DNA of 64,000 nt from the NCBI GenBank assembly GCA_009792885.1, contig WMCF01000089.1, positions 692,737 to 756,736 on the forward strand. The letters run 5' to 3'. Of the stretch, positions 41,445 to 53,325 are shown piece by piece (positions within the stretch are counted from its first letter, which is position 1; the number at the start of each line of letters is the position of its first letter). Below the pieces are notes generated by a model. It saw only the letters and a program-made list of their open reading frames with translations, made no database searches and had not been told where the DNA came from. Both the position numbers and the translations under genes were made by a program. The stretch is from Eremophila alpestris peregrina (taxonomy: Eukaryota; Chordata; Aves; Passeriformes; Alaudidae).

Positions 41445-44400
41445 TCAGGTTGGAAAATACCTCTGAGGCCATCAAATCCAACCAGTGACTGAACATCACT
41501 ACGTCTACTAGACCGTGGCACTGCCGTGTCCTTGAACACCTCTAGGCATGGTGACTCCACCATCTCCCTGGGCAGCTCATTCCAATGTCCAGTCACGCTT
41601 TCTGTGAAGAAATCTTACTGATGTCTGATCTAAACCTCCCCTGGTGCAGCTTGAGGCCACATGTCCTCTTATCCTGCCACTGATTGTCCGGGAGGAGACT
41701 GACCCCCACCTGGCTACAGCCTCCTTTCAGAGAGATGCAGAGAGCATAAGGTCACCCCTTGAGCCTCCTCCTGGCTGAACAAGCCCTGTTCCTCAGCTGC
41801 TCCTGTGCTCTTCACCAGCTCACTCCAGCTGGGCACATTCCAGCACCTCCATGTTCTTCCTGAACTGAGGGGCCCCGAACAGGACACAGATCTCAAGGTG
41901 TGGCCTCACCAGTGCCAAGCTCGTCACACTATTGCTGATACTGGCCAGGATGCTGTGGGCTTTCTTGGATACCTGGGCACACTCCCAGCCAGAGGCTGGC
42001 CAGCACCTGCAGACTCTTTTCTGCTGGGCAGCTTTCCAGCCACGCTGCCCCAGCCTATAGCAGTACATGGGGTGGTTGTAACCCAAGGACAGGATCTGAC
42101 ACTTGGCCTTATTGAACCTCACACCTTTGGCCTTGGCCCATGGATCCAGCCTGTTCAGATCCCTCTGCAGAGCCTTCCTGCCCTCCATCAGAGCAGCACT
42201 TCCACACAGCTTGGTGTCATCAGTGAGCTTACTGAGAGTACCGTTGCTCTCATATAGATCATCAGTAAAGATTTTAAACAGGGTTGGGCCAAATACTAAT
42301 TCCTGAGGAACACCACTGGTGACCAGCCCCCATCTGGATGCAGCACCATTCATCTCCACTCTGGGCCTGGCCGTGCAGCCAGTTTCTAACCCAGCAAAGA
42401 CTTGGGCTGCCAGCTTTCCCAGGGAGATGCTGTGGGATGATCAAAGGTTTTGCTGAACTCCAGGTAAACATCCACAGCCCTTCCCTCATCCTCTGGGGAG
42501 GTCATCTGGTCATAGAAGGAGATCAGGTTGGTCAGGCAACCAAAACCATGTTGGCTGGGTCCAGTCCAGGGTTTTGCTGAATGTGCTGTGTGATCACATT
42601 CAAGACGATCTACTCCATTCCACTAGAGAGGCTGACGGGCCTATCGTTCCCTGGATCCTCCTTCCAACCCTTCTTGTAGATGGGCATCACACTGGCCAAC
42701 CCCATCATCCCAGACCTCCCTGGTTATCCAGGACTGATGGAAGATGGTGGAGAGTTTCTTTTTTAAGTTCTTCCACCAGCTCCCACAGTGCCCTTGGGTG
42801 AATCCCATCTGGTCCCATGCACCTGGCTCTAATGGCTCAGCAGGTCACTAACTACTTTCTCCTGGATTACAGGAGGTCAGTGCTGCTCCATCCCCGTGTA
42901 CCAGCTCTGGATCTGGTTGCCCCAAGGATAACTGGTATTTCTGTTAAAGACTGAGGCAAGGGACACAATTATCTCAAGACTTTCCCTTGTCCTTAATGAT
43001 GATGTCCCCCCATGTGTCCAATAACTGATGGAGATTCCAGAATCCTTGGCCCTCCTTTTGTTGTTGAAGTATTTATAAAAACACTTAGTATTTCACAGTG
43101 GTGGTCAGATTTGAGCTCCAGCTGAGCTTTCATCTTTCTAATTTTCTCTACATGACCTACCATCATGCTTGTGCTCTTCTTGAGTTATGTGCCCCTTCTT
43201 TCAAAGGTCATAACCTCTTTTCCCTGAGTTACAGCAGAAGCATCCTGTTCAGCCAGAATGAACAGGAAGACCAGGCTGGTCCTCTTCCACAATGGCTTAT
43301 CATGCGGCACACAGGGACAGTCTGCCCCTCCACCTTTCAAGGTTTCCTGTTTACAGCATGGCTCGTCTTCATGGCACCCCTTTCTTACTAAGGACTGATC
43401 CCAAGGGACTCTCTGAACCACTGTCCTGAACAGGCCAAGGTCTCCCCTCCAGAAACCCAAGGCAGAGCTTTTGTTAACGCCATTCCGTACGTACTAAGGG
43501 TTGAAAACTCTCATCATTTCATGGTCACCGTGCCCAAGATGGCCTCCAACAACCACACCTCCCACCAGCCCTTCCCTGTTCATAAACCACAGTTCTACCC
43601 GCCACTGCCCTTGGTATGCTCATGTTGTAGTTAGGGAATGGTGTTCCCCAATTTAGCATTTCTACTGAAACACACCAAACCATGCACAACTTGCTCCCTC
43701 CCCCCAGTAGGAAGTGGATGAGAATTAGAAACACAAAAGGTAAAGATCAAGGGCTGAGGTAAGAAAAATTAGCTGGAAACAGCAATGAGGTAAGAAACAA
43801 ACTAACAATATTAATATGGAGTGCAAGAAAGATGATCAATTCACACACAAATGCCCACCCTGTGAAACCTGGTGTTACCCTGACTGGAAAGGACCCCCTT
43901 CTGCCCGCCCACCCCTGTGTGTGGTGTGAGGCGGTGCAGGATAATGGGTCTGGGTTGTGCCCCTCCTGCCTACTGCACCAAGTAACTGTCCTGGCCAGAA
44001 CCAGGACTGTTCATTTGCCAGCTGTCCTTCGTCTTCCACACATTCCAGGAGCCTCCTAGACTGCTACCTGTCCCTTGCTGATGTTTTCAGCAGACATCCC
44101 ACAAATTAAAGTCTCCTACAAGGGCTAGTGATTGTGGAACACCAGCCAGCTTCTTATAGGACATTTCACCTGCCCTTTTATCCTGTCTGGGTGGTCTGTA
44201 ACAGACTCCCCCTGGGATGTCTGCCTTGTTGGCCTTTCCCCAATCCTTACCCACAGGCACCCAACCTGATCATCACTGCCCTTGAGCTCTGCACAGTCAA
44301 AACCTCCCCTAAAGCACAGAGCCACCACACCGCCTCTGCTGGCCTGCCTATCCCTTCTGAAGAGCTTGTGACCATCATTGCAACACTCCAGTCACGAGAG

Positions 44401-44480
44401 TCATCCCAACACACTTCCATCATGGCAAATATGCCACAGTTTTCCTACTGATAATGTGGCCAAGGCTTATAAAGGAAGTC
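41445..44480 (-). mobile_element. CR1 LINE, long inactive copy in the NCBP1-XPA interval
   Basis: A second CR1 in minus orientation, of a different subfamily from the copy in NCBP1 intron 20. The 3' end near 41445 matches the CR1 tail pattern (GTTGGAAAATACCTCTGAGGCCATC). Minus-strand coding remnants, from 5' to 3': endonuclease near 44470-44125 (contains SLWVRI-like CLWVRIGE), endonuclease end and linker near 43600-43185 (contains DLGLFRTVVQRVPWD), then reverse transcriptase near 42490-41820 (contains VTSGVPQELVFGPTLFKIF and KLTDDTKLCGS; the catalytic box, usually FADD in the family, reads LTDD). Frames are broken by shifts and stops. Sequence at about 43613-44045 does not fit CR1 and looks like a nested insertion. 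Confidence 0.88.
43613..44045. mobile_element. Putative LTR-like repeat nested in the CR1 copy
   Basis: Between two stretches that read as CR1 endonuclease on the minus strand lies a segment beginning near GTTGTAGTTAGGGAATGGTG and containing an A-rich block and TGAAACCTGGTGTTACCC. Its style resembles a dispersed LTR-type repeat of songbird genomes that I recognise only from memory. I see no retroviral gene in it and no second copy in this window. Boundaries are approximate and target-site duplications were not identified. It could be a solo LTR or another nonautonomous repeat. Confidence 0.4.
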
Positions 44481-45253
44481 TCCAGAGACTGAAATCTGCC
44501 ATATTTACAATAGTGAATAAAGGCAGAACCACAACCCTAGAACATGTTCCTTCACTTCAGCAATTTCCACATGCACTCCCCAACAGCTGCAAGAATAAGA
44601 AATTGAAATTTAAACTTGGAAGTCAATTCGCTGTACGGAGAGCAAACATCACTCAGGTGCGTTTAGAAGAGCTCTGCCATGGAATGCTACCTCCCTCTTT
44701 TCCCAAGGACAGCTCTTGACCCTTGCATTGGTCTCTGCTTCAGAATTTGGAGAAAAACATTTAGGGAATACACCCAACGACTCTCTCCTGTGAAATATGG
44801 TAACGTCAGAACCTCCCAAGGAAGGAGGCAGCTTTCCTTTTAAGAGAGAATTCTCCTTTATGGAGTTGTGTATCCACGCCAAAGGATAACCTGCCTCATT
44901 ATATGGTCTCCCACCACCGGAAGTGTGGGAGCTCTGTCAGCTTGTTGCCCTCTGCCTGCCCACGACCAGTAACTGAAAACCAGACAATAGTCAGGAGAAA
45001 ACAGGGAGCCTTCCTCCTCAAGGAAGCAGAAAAGCAGTGGGAAGGTCACCTTAATTTCATCAGTGCATCAAGTACAATGATACAAACTGATCTTTTGACC
45101 AAGAAAATACCAATTGTTAACTGTTACAAATGTGCCATATTCTACCTTAAGATCTAGCTTGAAAGTCAAAGCCTACTGTTCTTCACAGAGCTTCTTGCAA
45201 CTGAAAAATATAATGCTTCACAGAATTCGGCAACACCTTGTTCATAATAAGCA
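44481..45253. other. Short interval between CR1 copy and XPA 3' end
   Basis: Nothing recognisable except that the first part may be the 5' fringe of the CR1 copy. No gene, no strong repeat. The right end borders the XPA polyadenylation signal. Confidence 0.4.
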
Positions 45254-45259
45254 TTTATT
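45254..45259 (-). terminator. XPA polyadenylation signal
   Basis: TTTATT on the plus strand reads AATAAA on the minus strand, 57 bases past the XPA stop codon. This gives a very short 3'UTR. It is the nearest canonical hexamer on the gene's strand. Confidence 0.7.
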
Positions 45260-45316
45260 TGACTTATATACAAAATTCCATTAAAAATAAAGTAAATTTT
45301 AAAAAATAGGTTAACG

Positions 45317-48300
45317 CTACATCTTCTCGTAAGTTAATTCATGGCCACATACAGTGCATGTCTTTCTATATGTATCTTCATCAATGTTTTCTTCTGGTCC
45401 ATATTCGTGTTCATGGATACTAGCTCCTTTCTTCCACAAACTACTCCTCACAGCACGGCGGAGTTCTGGGCAAGAAATAAAAGAAAATTTTAAGATTTTA
45501 AGAGAACTTAAATGTTGCTTAAAAAAACTCAAGCTAACCAGCTTCTTGAGGCCTACAGACGACAATATGCTTGCTGCCTGTCTTCCACAAAGTCTGGGAA
45601 AGAATCTGCTCTTGCAAGAACAAGCTCTGACTTGCCTTGCAATCCTCACCTTGTTTGCATATTTTAAAGGCCAAGACTTACACTGTCATGGGATCTCACA
45701 TGGAAAAAAAGATTTTCCATCTGGACTAAGGACATCTTGCTTGCTGACTTCTTACACAAAGCCATCCCAAGGTATCCAAAAGGGGTAGGTGGAACGCAGA
45801 GGAAAAGTTTTTATAGAACATCTCATTTATTTTACATGACCAAGAAAGAGTCATTTTCATTCAGGTCACAGTAAGCCTCCCAAGTGACTTGGCATTCTCT
45901 GAGCTTTATGCCCAATATGAGTTGCCTCTGCAGCATCCGCAGTGAAATCCATGGGTTCTCTGGAGTGCACAAGCTGGCAGCAGGGCCCAAGATATTATCC
46001 GGATGTTGCAAGCGGGCGGCAAGAATACTGAGCAGCAAAATGTGGTCACACTCTGAGCCAAGCCATTCAGGCTGCAAACTTTTGTCACGTTAAGGCCTGT
46101 ACTTGCACCGAACTCCGGCGTCTTGGCTGCAGTCTGCTGCCAGTCCTTCTGTGCGCCGGGCATCATTGGCCCAGACAGGGGTTATCTGTGCACTCTCAAC
46201 TTCTGCCTCCTTCAGACAGCACCAGTACAGCCAGCTTCAGCATTCTGCCCTTGTAAACGCCACCCCAAACCAAAGCATGGATGCTATAGGTGGTACAAAA
46301 GATTCCACTCATCAAATACTCTTCTAAATACTAATTTATCAGGGAAAAACCCCACAGGGTAATGTGCAGTAAAGACAGCAGCTAGGAATGCTGTGAACAA
46401 AAAAACCCATTTTCATTACAGCCACTCCACCTAAAGGCTATCACACAATTATAACCCACTGCCACAAAAAATACACAAGTCAGAAGTATCAGGAGGAACC
46501 CATGGCACATTCTGAGTCATACCCAAAAACTTGAGAAACACTATAATGCACCATTGTAATTGATTTCCGTCATATCATGTCCACAGGACAACAGGGGAAT
46601 TCAAGTTAGACGGGACCTCAAGTCCTGCAGTCCAACACTGCGTGTAACGGTCAGCTATGAGATCACACCAGATTGTTCCAGGCTCACTCCTTGTCTTGAA
46701 AACGTCCATTTTACCACACTGAGTATTTTCTCAGTAATTTAATGAGATGCAGACACAGGTTTAAACAGAACTGTACTTCCCTTCAGGTACTGAAGTATGT
46801 AATTTTATCACTTTACCTTTAACTTTCTTGTCAAACTTCTTCTGCTTCATCTTCTCTCTGCTATCACGGCGTAGCTCCTTTGCTTCTTGCAACGCCTCCT
46901 CGCTACCCCAGACTTCAAGTGAACGCTTGATTACCTACAGGATACACATAAATGCCTTTTTTTTTTCCCTGAAACGATAAAAGTAAACTATTCTAACTTA
47001 CAAATTAAATTTTTCCCTACATATACATAAACCAACCACTCTGCCTCCCACCTGTCTCAACTCTTGACTCACAAGACTGCACTCCTTCCACAGGAAGAGG
47101 CGACACTGATTTTTACTAACAGCTGGATGTGACTTAGCAAGACTTAAATCCAGCTTTAATTCTGCCCATATTTTACTAAAGCAGTATGATTTCTATGAAG
47201 TACCAGACAAGAAATTACAAGAGCCCTGGGAAATCCACTTGTCTTTCTTGCTGCCTCTGCGGGCAAAGCTGTGAACACAGCTACAAAGGGCCACACACAG
47301 CTGCAGCTGCCCAATGCACTTCTGAGTAAAACTGAAGGGCCATGTGCTTTGTGACTTGCAATTGTGCAACCCACTGAAGTTCTGCTCAATGAACATCCTT
47401 AAAATGCTCTTAAAACCAGACATTTTCACAACTTGGACTGCAATCATTAAACTCTAACGAGCTAAACAGAACACACTTAGCTTTGACAAAACCATCCAGG
47501 TACCAAGTGACAACCAAAGCTGTACAAACGTAAAAAAAGATCTGAAACAAAGGAAGTTTCTGTACCTGTAGTTTTAAATAAAGTTTCATTTCACCCCATC
47601 GTGAATTATGAGGGTTTTTCTTCACAATGAATTTGAGCACTGGTTCCCTCTTGTCTAAGTCACAATCTTTAAGCAGATACTCTTCTTTTGCTTCTGTCCT
47701 TGTTATAAGCTTATGTTTATCTTCAACATCTCTGCAAGATGTAAAACAATGATGAGAAAGCTACACCCTAAAACCACAGGTTATTAACATCTAAGTCCTC
47801 ATCCCTTCTAACATTCCTGAAATACAGGTAGCCCTAATCCCCTCAGTTTTTTATGCATGCAAATAACTTTGGATTCCAACAGCCTAGCTGAACTCCAGAC
47901 TAGATTTACTGAAATTAAGTGTTTAAAAATTCCCCTCATTTCAGCAAACACAGGCTGAGAAGCCTGCTCTTCTAGAAAGGCTTTTCTTTTATTTTCTTGT
48001 AAGAGGGTATAACTTAAAATGAGCATGAATAATTTCAGGTATTCACCTAACCCAAATGCAATACAAGAGGACAAAACTATGAGCCTCACATGGTCAGGAC
48101 AGAAAGAATGTGTAATGTGAGACAGGTCAGATCACCTGAGAATATACACACTCCATATGCTTCTAGATCTAGAAACTGATTAGCAACATAGCACTTCTTT
48201 CCATAATGCAAGACAGTAGGCAGAGGAATCATAAAATTGAGACTTTTAAAAAGACTGTAGCCTTTACCAGACAGATAATGAAAAACTCTGGAACCACAGA

Positions 48301-51300
48301 AGCATTTATGAGTTAATGGAAAAAATTACATTTACGCAATCCTGACTGAAGTACAACTTGAATCGCTTGGGCTGAACAATCTGCCAAACACTAAGTGCTA
48401 ACAACAGCCATCAAGGAAGTACTGCTGTAAATGTAGCTTTACTAGAATTCAAAGTTCACGCTTATAGCTAATGCACCAAGGACACTCCAGTGATCAGCTA
48501 CAAGAGCTTAGACCCAAGGAAAAGTACTCCAGAGGCACAAAGTCCTGTCCTTAACGTCCTTTTCCTACCCACTACAACTTCCGAAACAGAACTTTGCCTC
48601 CCTAGGCTTGCCAACTGCCGACACCACGTGCACACCCCTAACCACTCCCTGCAGTAAATGGGGAGGCTCCCAGAACAAACTCCCGCCTGCCTTTTCATTC
48701 ACCCAATTCATTCTCACACACACGCGGGCGGACGGCTGCGGCAGTTGGTTTCATTGCCCTGGTTATCTTGATGGCTTTTGGAGCGTTTTCTGTGTCAAAA
48801 GATAAGAGCTTGCTCTCCTCTCAAGGTCAAACTCCTGCTTACCTCACAGGCCAACCAGTAACCTCCCATGAGGGCTCTGCCCTCTGGCTGCTGTGCTTCC
48901 AGCACGCCCATGCTGACCAAAGTACCAGCTTCACTTGAGCTTAAACACTGGGACTTGCAAACAATCTCCTAATCCCTGCTCCACTTCGGAGCGCGGGTAT
49001 TTGTGCTTCATCAGGTTTTCAAATGGCTCTAGTCTGCAGCCAGACATAAATTTTCACACTGACAACACACCAACTGCTGTCATGACATCCTATTTCCATA
49101 ATGTTGTATGAAAATCCACTGATGTCCCCTATCCTAAGGCAGGCTTATGAGACAATCTGTGACTCAATTCCATAATGGAAAATGCAGAGGGTATCAGTCA
49201 ACTTCCATTTACATTTTTTTTTTAATTTACTGAAATATGTCTCTCTGCTGACAGTCTCTTTAAATGACTGTAACTCATTGAATTCTAGCCAGCAATCTTT
49301 ATGTAAAATAGTGTTTCTCCCTTCTGATTATTTGTAATACCTGCAATTATCACATGTTGCCCAATCAAAGTGCTGCATAAGGTAGGAGTCCATGAATTCT
49401 TTGCCACAGTCTCCACAGATGAGATAGTCAAATTCTAGTACGGGTGCTAATGGAAAGAAATATTTTTTAAAGGGACTACAATGATTAAAACAAGCATCTA
49501 GAATTGGTATTACAGGCAACTTTACTAGAATTCACATAAGCATGTTACAAACTACTTTTACTCTATTAAAGTTTTTCAGAACAATACAGTACAAATTCAA
49601 ACCCATTGCCACACAATTCCATCTGTTGGACCGTTTTCTTGTTGTAAGTTCAGCATTAGGTACTTAAACATTTTAATGCACATTAAACTTAGCCATTGTT
49701 AAAAAAAATTCTCCACGTTTCTCCCACAACGTGCTTCAAATCCCCTCCTGCCACCTCCTCTGTTCTGACCCTCCTAAAATATGCCCTGATTTATAGAGGA
49801 CATGTGGGCAGAAGCAGAAGGAAGCAGAGAAGGGATTCAGTTTGAAGAGGGTGGCTAGAGCAGGAAACTACAGGAGCTGCGCTGGCAATCAGAGTTCTCT
49901 CAGCTCTGCTCCAGTTTTTTTCCTAGCTCAGCCACACCTGCCTCTCCCTAAACGAGCTCAGTGGAAGCCTGGGGCAGTTGGCAAGGTTCTTGTCCGTTCC
50001 AGCTGGCAGAAACGGAGGTGGATGGCCAGAGAGCTGCTAGGAGTGGAATGGGGATGGAGCTCCACTACAATCCTCTCCCCAAGCCCTCTCAGCACTGCTC
50101 CAAGCCCAGACACATCTCAGCGCCAGCCACCGCTTCTGGCCGCATCCTCAACGGGCGGATCACCTCCAGCGTCATCACCATCTGCTTTTATGTTCCATAG
50201 GACACCAAAAAACACCAATTCAGGGGGGAAAAGAAAGCTATAAAGAACGTTCCTTGAGCATTAACATTGGAATTCTATCAGAAAATTAACATTTCTAAAC
50301 AGTTCTGAAATCTGAAAGCGAAGCAGTGCTGTGGAATTTGAGGAACACCTGAAGCAGAAGATTAATGGTTGGCATGCAGCACCATACATTTTAATTGCGT
50401 TTGCATTTATAGCAGACCCGATCCAGCAAAGACGACATTTTATGTAAATTTAGTCCTACTAGCGACAGCCGGATGCTCAGTACTTCACAGTCATTTCATA
50501 CTCTTACATCACATTCCATCATTTAAGGCAGTGCTCCCAAACACGAAGACATTTTATTAAGACAATGACGTTATGAATTACACAGCAAAAAATACGCCCA
50601 GTGTAAAGGCATCCCCGATCTACTTCAATTTATTGTTAAACGTTAGCCCATCAAAAGAAGCAGGGCTGCTAATTGTTTACACTGTTAATGAAATCTGGTG
50701 CTGATTTCTAACAAAGAGATACACTGCACCAAGAGCCCCGCAGCTGATTCAAGCAGAACAAAGCAAGACAAAGACAATCCCAGAGAAGAAAGTCGATCTA
50801 TTTTGGGAGCCTTACTTCTCCATTTGCTTTTTTTGGTGAAGGGAATATCGCAAGGCAATGTGCTGAAATCCTCCACCGAACGATCAGTAACTTGGCGCCA
50901 GCACGTTTTATAACGATAAAAGCTGGCACTGCAGCAGCGCTCCGATCTTGGCACAAACCACATAAATCCCAAAATTCCCACAACCGACGAAGCCGCGCAA
51001 ATTTACCCTTATGTCGATCTTAAAATTTAAATTCTCCGACAGAAATAATGGAAATAACGTTCAGGGGGGAGAAAAAAAAATTAAAATGTGCTATACCCAA
51101 GGGCACTGGCTGTGTCCCACTTCCGCGGCTTAAAATTCTTCATTTTTAATTACCGCGCATTTGCTATAGCCGATTTAATGCTGAAAAGAATCGGACGCGC
51201 CACTAATCGAGCACATCCAGAAAAACGTGTGAAAGAGAAAAAGGAGTGGCAACCGAAAAAAAAAAAAGAATTAAAAAAAAAGGAAAAAAAAAGGGAAAAA

Positions 51301-52195
51301 GAAAGAAAATTAGGGTAAGAAAGGAGAGCAAAAAAAGCCCGGGAAAAAAAAAAAGGCGCCCATCCATCCCGCCCCGCTGGCGCGGCCGGAGCCGGCTCAC
51401 TGTCGCCCCCGCGCCTTCCTGCCCTCCCCCGCCAGCCCCGCGCACGCGGCGCCGCCTCCTCCCGCCGCCTCCCCGCCAAACCCCCGCCGCTCCCTACAGG
51501 TTTTTTTCATAATTACCGGGTGGGTGCACGATCTTCTCGCCGGCGCCGCGCTCTTCCTTCTCCTCGTTCTCCTCCTCCTCCTGCTCCAGGAAGAATCCCC
51601 CTCCCGTATCCACGACCTTGGGGAGGGCCCGCGCCCGCCCGCCGCCGCCTGCGGGAGCACAAACGAGGCGGGCGCTGCGTTAAAGCGCCGTCGCCGGCAG
51701 GGGGCGCGCGCGGCCGCCCCCACCGCGCCGAGCGCGCGAGGCGGGGGGCCGCGCGGAGAGCGCGCGCGTGCAAGAGCCCCCCCTCCCCCACACATGTGGG
51801 GGGAGGGGGGGGCCCTCGCGCGCCGCGGCGGATTCTCCCCCCCCACCCCCACCCCGTTCCAGCAACCCTACTGCACCAGCCCCCCCCCACCCGCCGCCCC
51901 CACCGCCTCACGCCCGGCGGCGCCCCCCCCTTCCCCGCACCTTTCCCCGCTCGAAACCTCCCCCCTAAAAAAGAGAAAAAAGGGCGCGGGGACTCGCCCG
52001 TTCCGCCGCCACCGCCATCCGACCTGCGGCAGGGTAGGGCCGGGCCGCCAGCCGCGCCTGCCGCAGTGCCAGCGCCCGCTGCCGGTTCCGCTCGATCTTC
52101 GCCAGCGCCGCCGCTGAGAGGTGCGGCCGCTCGCCCGCCACGGCAGAAACCTCTTTCCCGTGGTCTTGCTCGTGGGCCGGGGCCGCGCCCGCCAT
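45317..52195 (-). CDS. XPA: XPA, nucleotide excision repair scaffold protein, complete
   Basis: Six coding exons on the minus strand: 52195-52024, 51648-51517, 49446-49341, 47731-47566, 46934-46817 and 45465-45317 (stop TAG). Lengths are 172, 132, 106, 166, 118 and 149 bases. As I recall the human gene, all match except exon 2 (132 against 111), which accounts for 280 residues against 273. XPA binds damaged DNA junctions and organises RPA, ERCC1-XPF and TFIIH during nucleotide excision repair in the nucleus. Visible: RPA32-binding helix (IERNRQRALALRQARLAARP, residues 34-53); ERCC1-binding motif TGGGF at 72-76 followed by a Glu-rich tract; C4 zinc finger with Cys 112, 115, 133 and 136 (CGDC...CDNC); DNA-binding core in exons 3-5; and C-terminal TCTVCGHELTYEKM, in the TFIIH-binding region. 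The exon 1 donor (GTCGGA) is weak but phase and length support it. The frame is open upstream to another ATG at 52315; homology favours 52195. Confidence 0.97.
46589..46710 (-). mobile_element. CR1 LINE 3' fragment in XPA intron 5
   Basis: Degenerate CR1 3'-end sequence, minus orientation. Matching blocks are GACGGGACCTCAAGTCCTGCAGTCCAACACTG (46610-46640), TCAGCTATGAGATCACACCAGATTG and TTGTCTTGAAAACGTCC. Both ends have decayed and the terminal octamers are not visible. Confidence 0.75.
51694..51707 (+). promoter_or_regulatory. Candidate CTCF site in XPA intron 1
   Basis: CCGGCAGGGGGCGC matches 13 of 14 positions of the CTCF core consensus CCASYAGRKGGCRS as I know it. It lies 46 bases upstream (in the gene's sense, downstream of exon 1) of XPA exon 2. 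High local GC raises the chance of a random match. Confidence 0.4.
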
Positions 52196-52280
52196 GGCGG
52201 CGGCGGAGCGACGGAGCCCCGTGGTCCCCCCCGCTCCGGCTGCCGCTCTCGCCCTTCCCCTCGCCGAGCCGCCGCCGCAC

Positions 52281-52292
52281 TGCGCCTGCGCA
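52281..52292. promoter_or_regulatory. NRF1-like site in XPA promoter
   Basis: TGCGCCTGCGCA is a near match to the NRF1 palindrome (YGCGCAYGCGCR) and sits 86 bases upstream of the XPA start codon, the usual place for NRF1 in housekeeping CpG-island promoters. It would lie in the coding frame only if the upstream ATG at 52315 were used. Confidence 0.5.
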
Positions 52293-52650
52293 GGGCGGGG
52301 GGCGGGGGTGGCCACAGAAGGGGCGAGGCCGCCCGCGCAGGCGCGCAGCCGCTGCCCCGCCCCTCCTCGCTAGCCGCCAGGGCGGGGGCCCCGCCCCGCC
52401 GCCGCCGCGCGGGGCGCGCCGGGAGGGCGCGCGAGGGGGGGAGGGGAGGGGGGGGCGCGCGCGGCCAGGCGGCGGGGCGGGGCCCGCGGCCCGCGTGGCG
52501 CGCGGGGGTGGGGGGCGGGGGGCTCGCGCGGGCCGGGGTGGGGGCCGGTGTCGGCAGGGGGGGTCGGCTATGTCGGGATCGGGACCGGGATCGGGACCGC
52601 GGGACCGGGGAAGGCACGGGCTGGGGGAGGGGAGCCGATGATGACCCTGC

Positions 52651-53263
52651 GCTTTCCGCACCGTCCCCCGCCTTGGGCCCGAGCGGCCCCGTGGAAAAAA
52701 AAAAAAAAAAAAAGCCATAAATCCCGCCCCACCCGGCAGGAATTCCTCAGCAGCGTCACCCAGCAATGCCCCTTTTGTCCGCCCGGCCCGGCCCCGCCAC
52801 AGCCCTGCGCGAGGCTGGTTTTCGGCCGGAAACGGCCCCGGCCACGTTTTCTGCCTTGAAAAGTGCTGGAGCACTCTCCCCACTCCCCGCTCCCGCTGTG
52901 CGCAGCCCGCCGTGGTCCCAGCCTCGCTCGGCACGGGCAATGAGCGCTTTCCCAACAAAATCCCCGTCCTGCCCTTAATGGTTTCGCGTGTTTCACGCGA
53001 GGAAGGATAAATGGAGGCTGCAGCCTCCCTCATTGACGAGGGACGCGCAAATGGCTTTGTCATGCAAATGTGGCTCTAAGCCACTTTCATATAAAGCCAC
53101 TTAATGCCGAGCAGCCAGTGATCCTCGCCCGCCCGTCAGGCAGTGCCTGCCCTGTCCTTGAAGGAACGGAAATGGAGGCACTGGCACAGATGCGTACTCC
53201 CTGCCTCCATGCTGAAACGGGATGACCTCAGCACAGGGAGAAGCCTTCCTTCCCTTCCCCCCC
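52651..53263. other. Flank of XPA CpG island, no gene seen
   Basis: GC content drops away from the XPA promoter. The stretch includes a 19-base A run near 52695-52713 and otherwise unique sequence. Open frames here are by-products of composition. Nothing else recognised. Confidence 0.5.
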
Positions 53264-53293
53264 NNNNNNNNNNNNNNNNNNNNNNNNNNNNNN
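53264..53293. other. Assembly gap (30 N)
   Basis: Thirty unresolved bases flanked on the left by a C run (TTCCCTTCCCCCCC) and on the right by an A run that leads into an AAAAG microsatellite. The true gap size is unknown; a low-complexity tract is the likely cause of assembly failure. Confidence 0.99.

Positions 53294-53325
<32 letters not shown>

Larger units (their letters stand above)
51340..52650. promoter_or_regulatory. XPA promoter CpG island
   Basis: A block of very high GC content begins around 51340 and continues past 52640, covering XPA exons 1 and 2, the 375-base intron 1 and the upstream promoter. It contains long C or G runs and many CpGs. Large open frames here (for example on the minus strand 51513-53063 and the plus strand 51520-52641) reflect the lack of stop codons in GC-rich DNA. 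Confidence 0.85.

Noticed and set aside
51513..53063. Minus-strand 516-codon frame and plus-strand frames of 373, 199 and 197 codons around XPA
   Set aside because: Composition artefacts of the XPA CpG island. The true XPA exons are in another frame there and match the family in sequence, exon length and phase.
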